Shown here: piece by piece, positions 33,926-42,095 of the stretch | Layout: each line of letters opens with the position of its first letter | Position numbering within the stretch: the stretch's first letter is position 1 | Assembly (NCBI GenBank): GCA_019689775.1 | Contig: JADGGV010000001.1 | Location: 1 to 49,545 of the forward strand | DNA: 49,545 bases | Source: Gemmatimonadota bacterium | GTDB lineage: Bacteria; Gemmatimonadota; Gemmatimonadetes; Longimicrobiales; RSA9 | Direction of reading: 5' to 3' | Program-made: the position numbers and the translations under genes | Notes under the pieces: model-generated | What the model saw: only the letters and a program-made list of their open reading frames with translations | What the model was told of the DNA's origin: nothing | Databases searched by the model: none

Positions 33926-34891
33926 TCAGACCGGCCGCTCGATCTCGAAGCCCTCCTCCCGGAGCGCCCGACGGAGGTCCGGGTGCTCGCGCCAGAGATA
34001 ACCGCCGATGACGAGCGTCGCCAGGAGGTTTGCGACGGCGATCATGCTCCAGCTCAGCGCATCGAGCAGCCAGTTGGCGGCGATGGCGAGCAGGCCGATG
34101 AACAGCGCCTCGAAGGTCACGAAGAGCAGCGCGAACGCCAGGACGAGCGGGGGCTCGCGCTCCGCCTCGGTGGCGAGCGTGGCGGCGAGGAGGCCCGCGA
34201 TCGCGAAGGCCACGAAGTGGAGCGCGGTGTAGCCGAGGACCGTGATCAGGGTCATGCGCACTTCGCCGACGCCGCGCGCGCCGTAGAAGAGCGCGGAGCC
34301 GAGCGCGGCGGGGGTGAAGAGCACCCGCCCGCGGATGGTGTCGACGATGAGGAACCAGAGGGCGACGGCGATGGCGGCGGCGACGCCGGCGACGAGGCCC
34401 TCGCGCACGATCCGGTGGTGGGCGAGCAGCTCGTGGAGGCCGATCGGCTCGGCGCCGCTCTCCCACCGGAGCGTCACCATGAGCACGAGCCCGGCGAGGG
34501 TGTTGCCGACGAGCACCTCGGGCCAGCCGAGCGCGCGCACGACGTCGACGCCGGTCAGAACGACGCCGCCGTAGAAGAGCAGATCGAAGAGCAGGAAGCC
34601 GAGGAGCGCGCCGAGCAGCACGGTGGGGATCCGGTGCGCCCCGCGGACGGCGAGCGCGACGCCGACGCCGAGCCCGGCGAAGGCGACGTAGTGGACGACC
34701 GTGTAGAGCGCGACGGCCGGGCCGCTGTCGAGGTTCGTGGCGTGTCCGAGGACCACGCTGGCGAGGAACGCCGGGGTATGGAACGGCCGCCCCTCGACGG
34801 AGTCGACCACGAGGAACCAGAGGGCGAGCGCCGTGGCCGCGAGGATGCCGGCGAATCCGCCCCGCAGGGCCCAGGATCGTGGACTCTTCAT
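33926..34891 (-). CDS. Internally duplicated multi-pass membrane protein
   Basis: The 321-aa protein has about eight membrane helices in two related halves. ALALWFLVVDSVEGRPFHTP in the first half matches VALWFLIVDTIRGRVLFTP in the second. Likewise VVHYVAFAGLGVGVAL matches ALHFVAFAIAGLLAATL. This points to duplication of a four-helix unit. The conserved WFL[VI]VD and H[YF]VAFA motifs may carry function. I do not recognise a family. GGAGG precedes ATG at 34891 by 5 bases. It lies in the oxidase gene run after ctaB and the 49-aa peptide. Confidence 0.8.
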   Translation of the reverse strand: MKSPRSWALRGGFAGILAATALALWFLVVDSVEGRPFHTPAFLASVVLGHATNLDSGPAVALYTVVHYVAFAGLGVGVALAVRGAHRIPTVLLGALLGFLLFDLLFYGGVVLTGVDVVRALGWPEVLVGNTLAGLVLMVTLRWESGAEPIGLHELLAHHRIVREGLVAGVAAAIAVALWFLIVDTIRGRVLFTPAALGSALFYGARGVGEVRMTLITVLGYTALHFVAFAIAGLLAATLATEAEREPPLVLAFALLFVTFEALFIGLLAIAANWLLDALSWSMIAVANLLATLVIGGYLWREHPDLRRALREEGFEIERPV

Positions 34892-34934
34892 GACCACCTC
34901 CAGCCGGAGTAGCGGAGGGCGAGGAACGGGGGGC

Positions 34935-35084
34935 TCACTCGCCGGCGCGGTGCGGCGGCTCGAGCCGTCGGCTGGCGCGGTAGCGCTGGAGGGCGTACGC
35001 GGCGATGCCGAGGCCGAGCAGCACGGGGGGAGCCATCAGGATCAGGCCGCCCCAGAACATCCCCATCATCAACCGATCGTTCAT
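34935..35084 (-). CDS. 49-aa single-helix membrane peptide in the oxidase operon
   Basis: The peptide starts MNDRLMMGMFWGG and has one membrane helix (LILMAPPVLLGLGIAAYAL) followed by a basic tail (QRYRASRRLEPPHR). It is placed between ctaB and the duplicated membrane protein, 29 and 43 bases from its neighbours. Position and size fit a small accessory oxidase subunit of the CcoQ/CtaG-like kind, but sequence gives no proof. ATG codons at 35084 and 35069/35066 are all possible. Confidence 0.55.
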   Translation of the reverse strand: MNDRLMMGMFWGGLILMAPPVLLGLGIAAYALQRYRASRRLEPPHRAGE

Positions 35085-35113
35085 CAGACCGCGCTCCCAT
35101 CCAACGGGGCCGA

Positions 35114-36031
35114 TCAGTGGATCGCCTTGTCCAGCACCATCAGCGCGAGGAGCGCCGGCAGGTAGAGGATCGACGCGAAGAAGACGCGCCGAGCCGCCCG
35201 GGCACCGGGGTCGCGCAGCACGGCGACGCTGACGGCGGCGAAGTACGCGCCGAGCGCCAGCGCCCCGCCGAGATACGGCACGCCGCTGATCCGGAGCCCT
35301 GCCGGCGCCGCGCTCAACGCGACGAGAGCGATCGCCCAGCCGGCGATGTGGCGGGCGGTGCGTCGCCCGTCCACGTCCAGCACCGGGAGCATGCGCAGGC
35401 CGCCCCGGCGGTAGTCGTCCCGGTAGATCCACGCCAGCGAAAAGAAGTGCGGGAGCTGCCAGGCGAACAGGATCGCGAAGAGCGCGGCGACCTCGAGGCC
35501 GAGCCGGCCGCCGGCGGCGGTCCAGCCTGCCGCGATCGGCAGCGCGCCGGGGACGGCGCCGACCAGCGTCGCCAGCCAGGTCCGGCGCTTGAGCGGGGTG
35601 TAGACGAAGACGTAGCTCGTGAGGCTGAGCGCCACGAGGCCGGCGGTCACAGGATCGACGGTGAGCAGGAGGTAGCCGATCCCGATCACCGAGCACGCCA
35701 GGGCGAAGGCCAGCGCCTGCCCGCGCGACACGCGGCCGGAGGGAATCGGCCGGCCGCGCGTCCGCCGCATGCGGCCGTCGACCTCGCTCTCCCAGACCTC
35801 GTTGAGCGCGTTCGTGCCGCCCGCGGCGAGCCCCGTGCCGATCAGCGTGTGGAGCAACGGCACGGGCGCCGGCCAGCCGGGGGATGCCATGGCGAACGCT
35901 GCCGCCGTGGTGACGAGCACCAGGCGGGTGATGCCCGGCTTGGTCAGCTCGAGCAGCGCACCGGCATGACCGGCCGGGCCGGCCGCGCCGGCATCCGCCG
36001 AGCCCGCGCCCACGGGCGCCGCCGTCATCAT
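35114..36031 (-). CDS. ctaB: Protohaem IX farnesyltransferase (haem o synthase)
   Basis: The 305-aa UbiA-family prenyltransferase converts haem b to haem o for the oxidase. The first Asp-rich region is NALNEVWESEVDGRMRRTRG followed by RPIPSGRVS. The second is WIYRDDYRRGGLRMLP. About eight to nine helices are visible. ctaA (haem a synthase) is not in the window, so the oxidase haem could be o or a. It starts 7 bases after the subunit IV gene. Confidence 0.95.
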   Translation of the reverse strand: MMTAAPVGAGSADAGAAGPAGHAGALLELTKPGITRLVLVTTAAAFAMASPGWPAPVPLLHTLIGTGLAAGGTNALNEVWESEVDGRMRRTRGRPIPSGRVSRGQALAFALACSVIGIGYLLLTVDPVTAGLVALSLTSYVFVYTPLKRRTWLATLVGAVPGALPIAAGWTAAGGRLGLEVAALFAILFAWQLPHFFSLAWIYRDDYRRGGLRMLPVLDVDGRRTARHIAGWAIALVALSAAPAGLRISGVPYLGGALALGAYFAAVSVAVLRDPGARAARRVFFASILYLPALLALMVLDKAIH

Positions 36032-36038
36032 CCGCGCC

Positions 36039-36311
36039 TCACCATCCCTCGGCGAGCACGACGAGGAGAAAGATGAGGACGAGCGGGATCGGCGTGGCGG
36101 CCAGGAGCCACATCCGTCGCGGCTCGAAGCGCAGGTGCATGTAGTACAGGGCGACGAGCAGCGCCTTCCACACCGCGAGCGCGAGCAGGATCGTGATCAA
36201 TACCGCCGCGTGCAGCCCGGAGAGGAACGCGACGCCCAGCTCCGCGATCGTGAGCACGAAGAGAATGAGCCAGATCGCGTAGTAGTTCGGCTGCTTGTGC
36301 GCGGTCTCCAT
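36039..36311 (-). CDS. Cytochrome c oxidase subunit IV (prokaryotic type)
   Basis: The 90-aa protein has three membrane helices: YYAIWLILFVLTIAELGVAF, AVLITILLALAVWKALLVAL and LLAATPIPLVLIFLLVVLAE. The YYMHLRFE motif after helix 2 is typical of caa3/CoxF-type subunit IV. It probably stabilises subunits I and III. The start at 36311 is 11 bases after the ctaE stop. Confidence 0.9.
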   Translation of the reverse strand: METAHKQPNYYAIWLILFVLTIAELGVAFLSGLHAAVLITILLALAVWKALLVALYYMHLRFEPRRMWLLAATPIPLVLIFLLVVLAEGW

Positions 36312-36322
36312 CTTCGCCCCAG

Positions 36323-36976
36323 TCAGATGAGGTAGACAATGGTGAACAGGATGATCCAGACGAGATCCACGAAGTGCCAGTAGAGGCCCATGATCTCGAT
36401 CCCGCCGTGGTTCTCCTGCGTGTAGCGGCCGCGGAATGCCCGGATACTGGTGAAGATGAGGCACAGCACGCCGATCGTGACGTGCGCGCCGTGGAAGCCC
36501 GTCAACGTGTAGAACGTGGCGCCGTAGAGCGGGCCGCCGAGAACCGCCGTGCCGCCGTGCCGGCCGACCGCGTGGTACAGCGAGGCCATCGGGAGCATCC
36601 CCTCGCTCGCCAGCTTCGTGTATTCCACTCCCTGGATCGACAGGAACAGGATGCCCAGCGCCGTGGTGGCGAGCAGGAAGGTGCGAAGCCCCTTCTGGTC
36701 GCCGGCCTCGATCGCCGCGAACGCCTTCACCATCGAGACGCTGCTACAGATCAGGACGAACGTGTTGAACGCCGTGAGCGGCACGTTCAGCACCGTCCCC
36801 GGAGGCGGGTACGCCGTCGGGTGCGCGAAGCGCAGAATCACGTAGGAGCCGATGAGCCCCGAAAAGAACATGACCTCGGAGAGCAGGAACACCCACATCC
36901 CGAGCTTCATGTTGTAGACGCCCATGCCCGGCATTGGCCGGCGGTCGGGGTAGGTCAGCGCGGCAGCCTGGCTCAT
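36323..36976 (-). CDS. ctaE: Cytochrome c oxidase subunit III
   Basis: The 217-aa protein has about six or seven helices. KLGMWVFLLSEVMFFSGLIG contains the conserved Glu, GATFYTLTGFHGAHVTIGVL carries the FHGxHV motif, and it ends in YWHFVDLVWIILFTIVYL. The motifs are diagnostic of CoxC/CtaE. It follows ctaD by 29 bases. Confidence 0.97.
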   Translation of the reverse strand: MSQAAALTYPDRRPMPGMGVYNMKLGMWVFLLSEVMFFSGLIGSYVILRFAHPTAYPPPGTVLNVPLTAFNTFVLICSSVSMVKAFAAIEAGDQKGLRTFLLATTALGILFLSIQGVEYTKLASEGMLPMASLYHAVGRHGGTAVLGGPLYGATFYTLTGFHGAHVTIGVLCLIFTSIRAFRGRYTQENHGGIEIMGLYWHFVDLVWIILFTIVYLI

Positions 36977-37005
36977 GGCCGGCCTCCTCTCTCACCGGTT
37001 GAGGT

Positions 37006-38781
37006 TCAATTGCCGGCGGGCGCCAGGGTCGGCGCCGGCGACGGCCGCTCCAACGGGGGGCGGTCCTGCGGGAGATAATCCACCGGCGAGTCGGGCGAGC
37101 TGTACTCGTACGGCCCGCGGTAGACGATCGGCGTGACCTCGAAGTTCCCATGCGGCGGCGGCGAGGGCGCGGCCCACTCGAGCGTGTTGGCGTGCCACGG
37201 GTTCGTCTCCGCCTTCCGGCCCTTGAAGAGGCTCCACAGGAAGTTGAACACGAAGATGAGCTGGGTCGCGCCAAGGAGGAACGCGTTCACCGAGACGAAC
37301 TCGTTCATCGGCTGCACCGGCTGGAGGTGCGGGTACTGCGTCGGGTCATAGAGCCGGCGCATCATCCCGGCGATGCCGAGCAGGTGCATCGGGAAGAACG
37401 TGAGGTTGAAGAAGATGAACGTCAGGAAGAAGTGAATCTTGCCTAGCGTCTCATTCATCATGCGCCCGAACATCTTCGGGAACCAGTATGTAATTGCCGC
37501 GAAGATGCCGAACAGGGATCCGCCGAAGAGCACGTAATGGATGTGCGCGACCACGAAGTAGGTGTCGTGGAGCGGGATGTCCACGGGTGTGGCGGCTACG
37601 AACATGCCGGACAGTCCGCCGATCACGAACATCGAGACGAAGGCGAGCGCGTTCAGCATCGGTACGTGGAAGCGGATGCTGCCGCCCCAGAGCGTGCCGA
37701 GCCAGTTGAAGGTCTTGATGGCGGAGGGCACCGCGATCACGAGCGTCGAGACCATGAAGTAGCCGCCCAGCACGGGGTTCATGCCGCTCATGAACATGTG
37801 GTGGCCCCAGACGATCCAGCCGAGGAACGCGATGGCGATCATCGCGCCGACCATGGCGGGGTACCCGAAGATCGGCTTGCGGGCGCCGTTGGCGAGGATC
37901 TCGGAGACGAAGCCCATGGCCGGGAGGATCAGGATGTAGACCTCCGGGTGGCCGAAGAACCAGAACATGTGCTGCCAGAGGAGCGGCTGGCCGCCGTTGG
38001 CCGGCAGGAAGAAGGTCGTCCCGATCGTCTGATCGAAGTAGAGCAGGATCAGCGCGCCGGTCAGGATCGGGATGGCAAGCAGGATGAGGATCGCGGTGAT
38101 GAAGAGCGCCCAGACGGGGAGCGGCAGGCGGAACCAGGTCATCCCGGGCGCGCGCATGTTGATGACGGTAGTGATGTAGTTCACCGCGCCCATGAGCGAG
38201 GAGAAGCCGAGGATGATGAGGCTGAGGCACCAGAGCTGCTGGCCGGTGTGCACGCCGCTGTACTCCGGCACGGCGCTGAGCGGCGCATAGGAGGTCCAGC
38301 CGGCGCCGGCGGAGCCGCCGGCGACGAGGAAGCTCGCGAGCATCATCAGCCCGGCCGGCACCGCGGTCCAGAAGGACGCCATGTTGAGGCGCGGGAAGGC
38401 CATGTCGGGCGCGCCGATCTGGAGCGGGATGAGGTAGTTCGCGAAGACGCCCACGAGCAGCGGCATGATGGCGAAGAAGATCATGAACGTGCCGTGCATC
38501 GTGACGAGGGCGTTGTAGAACTCGGGGAGCATGACGCCGCCCGGCGCCTTGGCGTCACCGAGGATGGCGCCGCCGGGGATCGGGCGTCCCGGCCAGCCGA
38601 GCTGCCAGCGCATCGTCATGGCGAGAAGGCCACCGACGAGCAGGAAGAACAGGCTCATGAAGAGGAACTGGATCCCGATGATCTTGTGATCGGTCGAGAA
38701 GATGTATTTCCGGACGAAGCTGCGGTCGTCGTGGTGCAGCGCGTGCGCCTGAGCTTCGTGCGGCAGGGCGATCGTGCTCAT
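37006..38781 (-). CDS. ctaD: Cytochrome c oxidase subunit I (haem-copper, A1-like)
   Basis: The 591-aa catalytic subunit reduces O2 and pumps protons. Haem ligand His is in TMHGTFMIFF. The CuB region HPEVYILILP holds the cross-linked His-Tyr pair and the proton-channel Glu. GHHMFMSGMNP gives the other CuB histidines, and HDTYFVVAHIHYVLFG the haem a3 and a ligands. The D-channel GAPDMAFPRLN and the Lys in VPSAIKTFNW of the K-channel are present, so it is A-type. About twelve helices are visible. The length is slightly above usual because of a C-terminal Pro-rich tail. Confidence 0.97.
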   Translation of the reverse strand: MSTIALPHEAQAHALHHDDRSFVRKYIFSTDHKIIGIQFLFMSLFFLLVGGLLAMTMRWQLGWPGRPIPGGAILGDAKAPGGVMLPEFYNALVTMHGTFMIFFAIMPLLVGVFANYLIPLQIGAPDMAFPRLNMASFWTAVPAGLMMLASFLVAGGSAGAGWTSYAPLSAVPEYSGVHTGQQLWCLSLIILGFSSLMGAVNYITTVINMRAPGMTWFRLPLPVWALFITAILILLAIPILTGALILLYFDQTIGTTFFLPANGGQPLLWQHMFWFFGHPEVYILILPAMGFVSEILANGARKPIFGYPAMVGAMIAIAFLGWIVWGHHMFMSGMNPVLGGYFMVSTLVIAVPSAIKTFNWLGTLWGGSIRFHVPMLNALAFVSMFVIGGLSGMFVAATPVDIPLHDTYFVVAHIHYVLFGGSLFGIFAAITYWFPKMFGRMMNETLGKIHFFLTFIFFNLTFFPMHLLGIAGMMRRLYDPTQYPHLQPVQPMNEFVSVNAFLLGATQLIFVFNFLWSLFKGRKAETNPWHANTLEWAAPSPPPHGNFEVTPIVYRGPYEYSSPDSPVDYLPQDRPPLERPSPAPTLAPAGN

Positions 38782-38824
38782 GTCCCTTCCTCTGTGCTCG
38801 GGAAGCGCGGCGTCGCCGCGGTGG

Positions 38825-39517
38825 TCACCGGGCCGCGTCGGCGGTCCGCACCTGCGTCTGCTGCTGGACCCAGCGCTGGAAATCCTCCTGCGACTGCACG
38901 ATCACGCGCCCCCGCATGCGGTAGTGACCGAGGCCGCAGAGCTCGGCGCAGCCGAGGACGAACTCTCCGGTCTTCGTCGCCTGGAACCAGGCGGGGATCT
39001 CCATGCCGGGGACGGCGTCCTGCTTCAGCCGGAACTGCGGGAGGAAGAACGAGTGGATGACGTCCTCGGCGCGGAGCGTGATGTGGACGGGGACGCCGAC
39101 GGGGATGTCGAGCTCGTTACGCTTCTCGAAGTCGTCGGCGGTGCCGAAGCGGCCGTCGAGCCCCGGGTAGGTGACGTGCCACTCGAACTGCTTCGCCGTG
39201 ACGTTGAGCTCGAGGCCGCCGCGCGGGAAGCGGGCCGGCTCCTTGACGGCGTACCAGAGCGGCTGGCTCGCGAGGCCGAGGAAGAAGACGATCGCGAACG
39301 TGGCCGTCGTCCAGATGATCTCGAGCCGCGTGTTGCCGTGGCTGAAGATGGCCCGGCGACCCTCACGGGCCCGGTACTTCACGATGTAGTAGACCAGCAG
39401 GACCTCGACGAGCACGAAGACGATGCCCGTGATCCAGAGGATCGTGAAGAAGAGCGAGTCGATGCGCGGGCCGAACGTCGAGACGTCCTCCGGGAGCGGC
39501 ATCCACCAGCGTTCCAT
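38825..39517 (-). CDS. ctaC: Cytochrome c oxidase subunit II (CuA)
   Basis: The 230-aa protein has two N-terminal membrane helices (FFTILWITGIVFVLVEVLLV and TTATFAIVFFLGLASQ) and a periplasmic CuA domain. Ligands are His in DVIHSFFLP and the CAELCGLGHYRM block (two Cys, Glu, His, Met). The electron-entry Trp is in QFEW. There is no fused cytochrome c domain, so a separate donor is needed; a cupredoxin lipoprotein is encoded just upstream. GGAGG precedes the start at 39517. Confidence 0.97.
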   Translation of the reverse strand: MERWWMPLPEDVSTFGPRIDSLFFTILWITGIVFVLVEVLLVYYIVKYRAREGRRAIFSHGNTRLEIIWTTATFAIVFFLGLASQPLWYAVKEPARFPRGGLELNVTAKQFEWHVTYPGLDGRFGTADDFEKRNELDIPVGVPVHITLRAEDVIHSFFLPQFRLKQDAVPGMEIPAWFQATKTGEFVLGCAELCGLGHYRMRGRVIVQSQEDFQRWVQQQTQVRTADAAR

Positions 39518-39552
39518 GGGCCGACCTCCTCCGCGGGTTGTGGCCCGGCGCC

Positions 39553-40425
39553 TCAGCGGGCCGCGCCGTGGCTGGTGCCGGGGTGGGCGTGGGCGGCCAC
39601 GCGCGGGGCGCCGGGCGCCGGCGCGCGAGCGGTCGCGTTACCGTCGTAGGTGAAGTCCAGCGTCTTCGTCTCGTTGGGGCCCAGCGTCACCTGCTGCGTC
39701 TTGGTGCCGTACTTCTCGTGCCACGCGGTGATCGTGTAGGTGCCCGGCGGCAGGTTGCCGATCGTGTACTTGCCGCCGTTGGCGCTGGCCGCGAAGTACG
39801 GATGGTCGAAGACGGCGATGGTGGCGTGCATCCAGTTGTGGACGTTGCACTCCACGGGGATGTCCGGCTCGGCCACGTCGAACGTCCGCGCGGTCTCCAT
39901 CGTCGTCGGCTGGCTGATGTTGAACGGCCGGTTCTTCGTCGGCTTCGTCTTGATGTTGTGGAGGATGCCGTCGGCGTTCTTGATGGTGAGCTTCTGGCCG
40001 ACCTGCATGACCACGACGTGCGGCTTGTAGATGCAGCCGTCCTGGTCGATCTCGGCGGGTTGCGCCGGCGGCGCGTAGGTCTGGGCCGGCAGCCCCTCGC
40101 TCACGTAGACGACGACGTTCTCGAGCCCGCCGTCGTCGACGACGACCTCGTCCGTCGTCACGCCGCCCGGGTGCTTCTGCGCGCACACCGGCTCGCTCGA
40201 CATGTCGATGGGCGTGCCCGCCGGCGGCGTCCCGGTGAACCGGATCGTCCCGGTGAGGGTGGCCGCGTCGGCGACCGGCGCCGCCGGGGCGGCCTTCTGC
40301 TCGCCCGCCGGGGCGGCGCCGGAAGCGGCCTGCTCGCCGTCGGGTCTCGAGCCGCCGCACGCGGCCAGCGCCGCGGCCGCCACGATCACGAAAAGCTTCT
40401 CGACGCGCGCCATACGGTTCGACAT
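39553..40425 (-). CDS. Cupredoxin-like lipoprotein with carboxypeptidase-regulatory-like repeat
   Basis: The 290-aa exported lipoprotein has the lipobox AAALAAC (Cys about 23), then a Pro/Ala-rich linker. A domain with DGILHNIKTK, ECNVHNWM and a later strand-rich segment ends GKYTIGNLPPGTYTITAWHEKYG. The His, then C-x2-H-x2-M pattern is that of a type 1 copper site. The last ~70 residues look like a carboxypeptidase-regulatory Ig-like domain. It is encoded between the cytochrome c/EB_dh protein and CuA subunit II. It may therefore pass electrons from the cytochrome complex to the oxidase. AGGGAGGAACC precedes the start. Confidence 0.85.
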   Translation of the reverse strand: MSNRMARVEKLFVIVAAAALAACGGSRPDGEQAASGAAPAGEQKAAPAAPVADAATLTGTIRFTGTPPAGTPIDMSSEPVCAQKHPGGVTTDEVVVDDGGLENVVVYVSEGLPAQTYAPPAQPAEIDQDGCIYKPHVVVMQVGQKLTIKNADGILHNIKTKPTKNRPFNISQPTTMETARTFDVAEPDIPVECNVHNWMHATIAVFDHPYFAASANGGKYTIGNLPPGTYTITAWHEKYGTKTQQVTLGPNETKTLDFTYDGNATARAPAPGAPRVAAHAHPGTSHGAAR

Positions 40426-40451
40426 GGTTCCTCCCTCGCGAGGTGAACGCA

Positions 40452-42095
40452 TCAGTCGCCCTTGCTGCCGCCCTGCTTCTCCCTCCGTTGCGCCCGGGCC
40501 ACCACCAGGATGCCGAACCCGGCGGTGAGCGCGGCGGTGGCGATCGGTGTGGTATAGACCGTCTTCGGCGTCGGCTCGTCGAGGTAGACGTGGTACCAGG
40601 CGCTGACCGCGCCCTTCGTCCCCGACTCGCCGTTCGAGCCGTCCCAGGCGAAGAACGCGATCGGGATCGCCTCGCCCTGCACCAGGGTGAGCCGGTCGCC
40701 GCCGCCCGGTGCCGCGAGCGGGCGGGTGAGCACGAGGCGCCACTGGCCGCGGTCGAAGACCGCCTGTGACCGGAGCGTGGACGGACCCGGGATCGGCGTG
40801 ATGTTCGCCAGGCCGCGCGCCGTGGCCTCGACGGCGGCGGGCGCATCGCTGCGCCAGTACCAGAGATAGACGGGGTTGCGGGCGTCGCCCATGAGGAAGT
40901 ACGGGCGCTCCATCCCCTGCGGGATCTCGCGCGGGAACTGGACGGCGAAGGCGTCGCCGAGCGCCGGCACGGCCGGGGTTGCGCCGGCGGGTGACGCGCG
41001 ATCCGCCGGCGCGGGCGGGGCGGCGTCGGAGCCGCTCGTCCCGCTCGTGGCCGCGGCCGGCGCGGCGGCGGAGTCCTCCTTCGGCCCCATGACCTCCGTC
41101 ACCCTCCGCTGCCACTCCGACCAGCGAGGGTCGGGACTCCTCGAGCGATCGTCCCAGACCAGCCGGATCGCGAGGTCACGGCCGTTGTGGAGCGCCTGGA
41201 CCCAAACGGCGTCGACGGCCGGCGAGAACCAGCGCGGCTTGATGATCACCTGCCCGACGAGCGGGATGTAGGCGCGCTCCGCGACGTTCCAGGCGGAATC
41301 GTCCGGGCTGGTCGGCAGCCGCCCCTCCACGAGGCGCGCACGGATCACCTCGGGCGGCTCCGGCGGCTCCTTCGGCGAGAGGCTCCGGACGTACTGCGCC
41401 ACGTGCCAGAGCTGCTCGTCCGTGACCACCTTCGCCGCGAGCATGTCGTTGAACGACGGCATGGGCGTGCCGTCGAGCCCGGTGCGGAGGCGACGATAGA
41501 TGTCCTCGACCGAGCCGCCCCCGCGGAACCGCCAGTTCTCCTCGAGGTTGGCCGGGCGGATCGGGAAGTGGGAATCGTCCTCCTGCGTGCTCGCCGAGGG
41601 GCCGTCGCCCCGGGCGGCGCGGCCGTGGCACTTGAAGCACTCCAGCTTCTCGTACGTCCGGCGGCCGTCTTCGATGGCGGCGGCATTCTCGGGCGGCGCC
41701 TTCGAGAAGGCGACGACGTCCGGCTTCTGCTGGAACGCGGTGGAGAACGTCTTGATGTACTGCACGAGCGCATCACGGTCGCTCTCGGAGAGCACGTCCG
41801 TCCACCCCGGCATCGCCGAGCCGGGCATGCCGTCGTCGATCACGTGACGCAGGTCGGCGTCCGTCGGCACGGAGCCGCTGCTCGTCGTGCGGACCTTGAA
41901 GAGCGCGCGGGTGAAGTCCCGCGGCCGTGGGAGCATGGTGCTCGCCGCCGGCCCGTCGCCCTTGCCGTCGGAGCCGTGGCAGCCGGCGCACCACTTCTCG
42001 TAGATCGCCTTTCCGGCCGGCGCCTGCTGCCCGGCGGCCGGCGCGGCCGCGAGCGCCACGAGCAGCGCGGCCGTCCCCGCGAGGCGCGCGCTCAC
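40452..42095 (-). CDS. Di-haem cytochrome c fused to an ethylbenzene-dehydrogenase-gamma-like haem b domain
   Basis: The 547-aa exported protein has a signal peptide (LAGTAALLVALAAAPAAGQQ). It has two class I cytochrome c domains (CAGCHG near residue 35 and CFKCHG near 155). An EB_dh-like domain (about 265-480; SAWNVAERAYIPLVGQVII, GRDLAIRLVWDD, FAVQFPREIPQGMERPYFLM) follows, and a C-terminal membrane helix (IATAALTAGFGILVVARAQ) anchors it. In DMSO-reductase-type enzymes this gamma domain binds haem b through Met and Lys. The GTG start at 42095 overlaps the stop of the upstream cytochrome gene and is preceded by AGGAGGTG. Confidence 0.9.
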   Translation of the reverse strand: MSARLAGTAALLVALAAAPAAGQQAPAGKAIYEKWCAGCHGSDGKGDGPAASTMLPRPRDFTRALFKVRTTSSGSVPTDADLRHVIDDGMPGSAMPGWTDVLSESDRDALVQYIKTFSTAFQQKPDVVAFSKAPPENAAAIEDGRRTYEKLECFKCHGRAARGDGPSASTQEDDSHFPIRPANLEENWRFRGGGSVEDIYRRLRTGLDGTPMPSFNDMLAAKVVTDEQLWHVAQYVRSLSPKEPPEPPEVIRARLVEGRLPTSPDDSAWNVAERAYIPLVGQVIIKPRWFSPAVDAVWVQALHNGRDLAIRLVWDDRSRSPDPRWSEWQRRVTEVMGPKEDSAAAPAAATSGTSGSDAAPPAPADRASPAGATPAVPALGDAFAVQFPREIPQGMERPYFLMGDARNPVYLWYWRSDAPAAVEATARGLANITPIPGPSTLRSQAVFDRGQWRLVLTRPLAAPGGGDRLTLVQGEAIPIAFFAWDGSNGESGTKGAVSAWYHVYLDEPTPKTVYTTPIATAALTAGFGILVVARAQRREKQGGSKGD

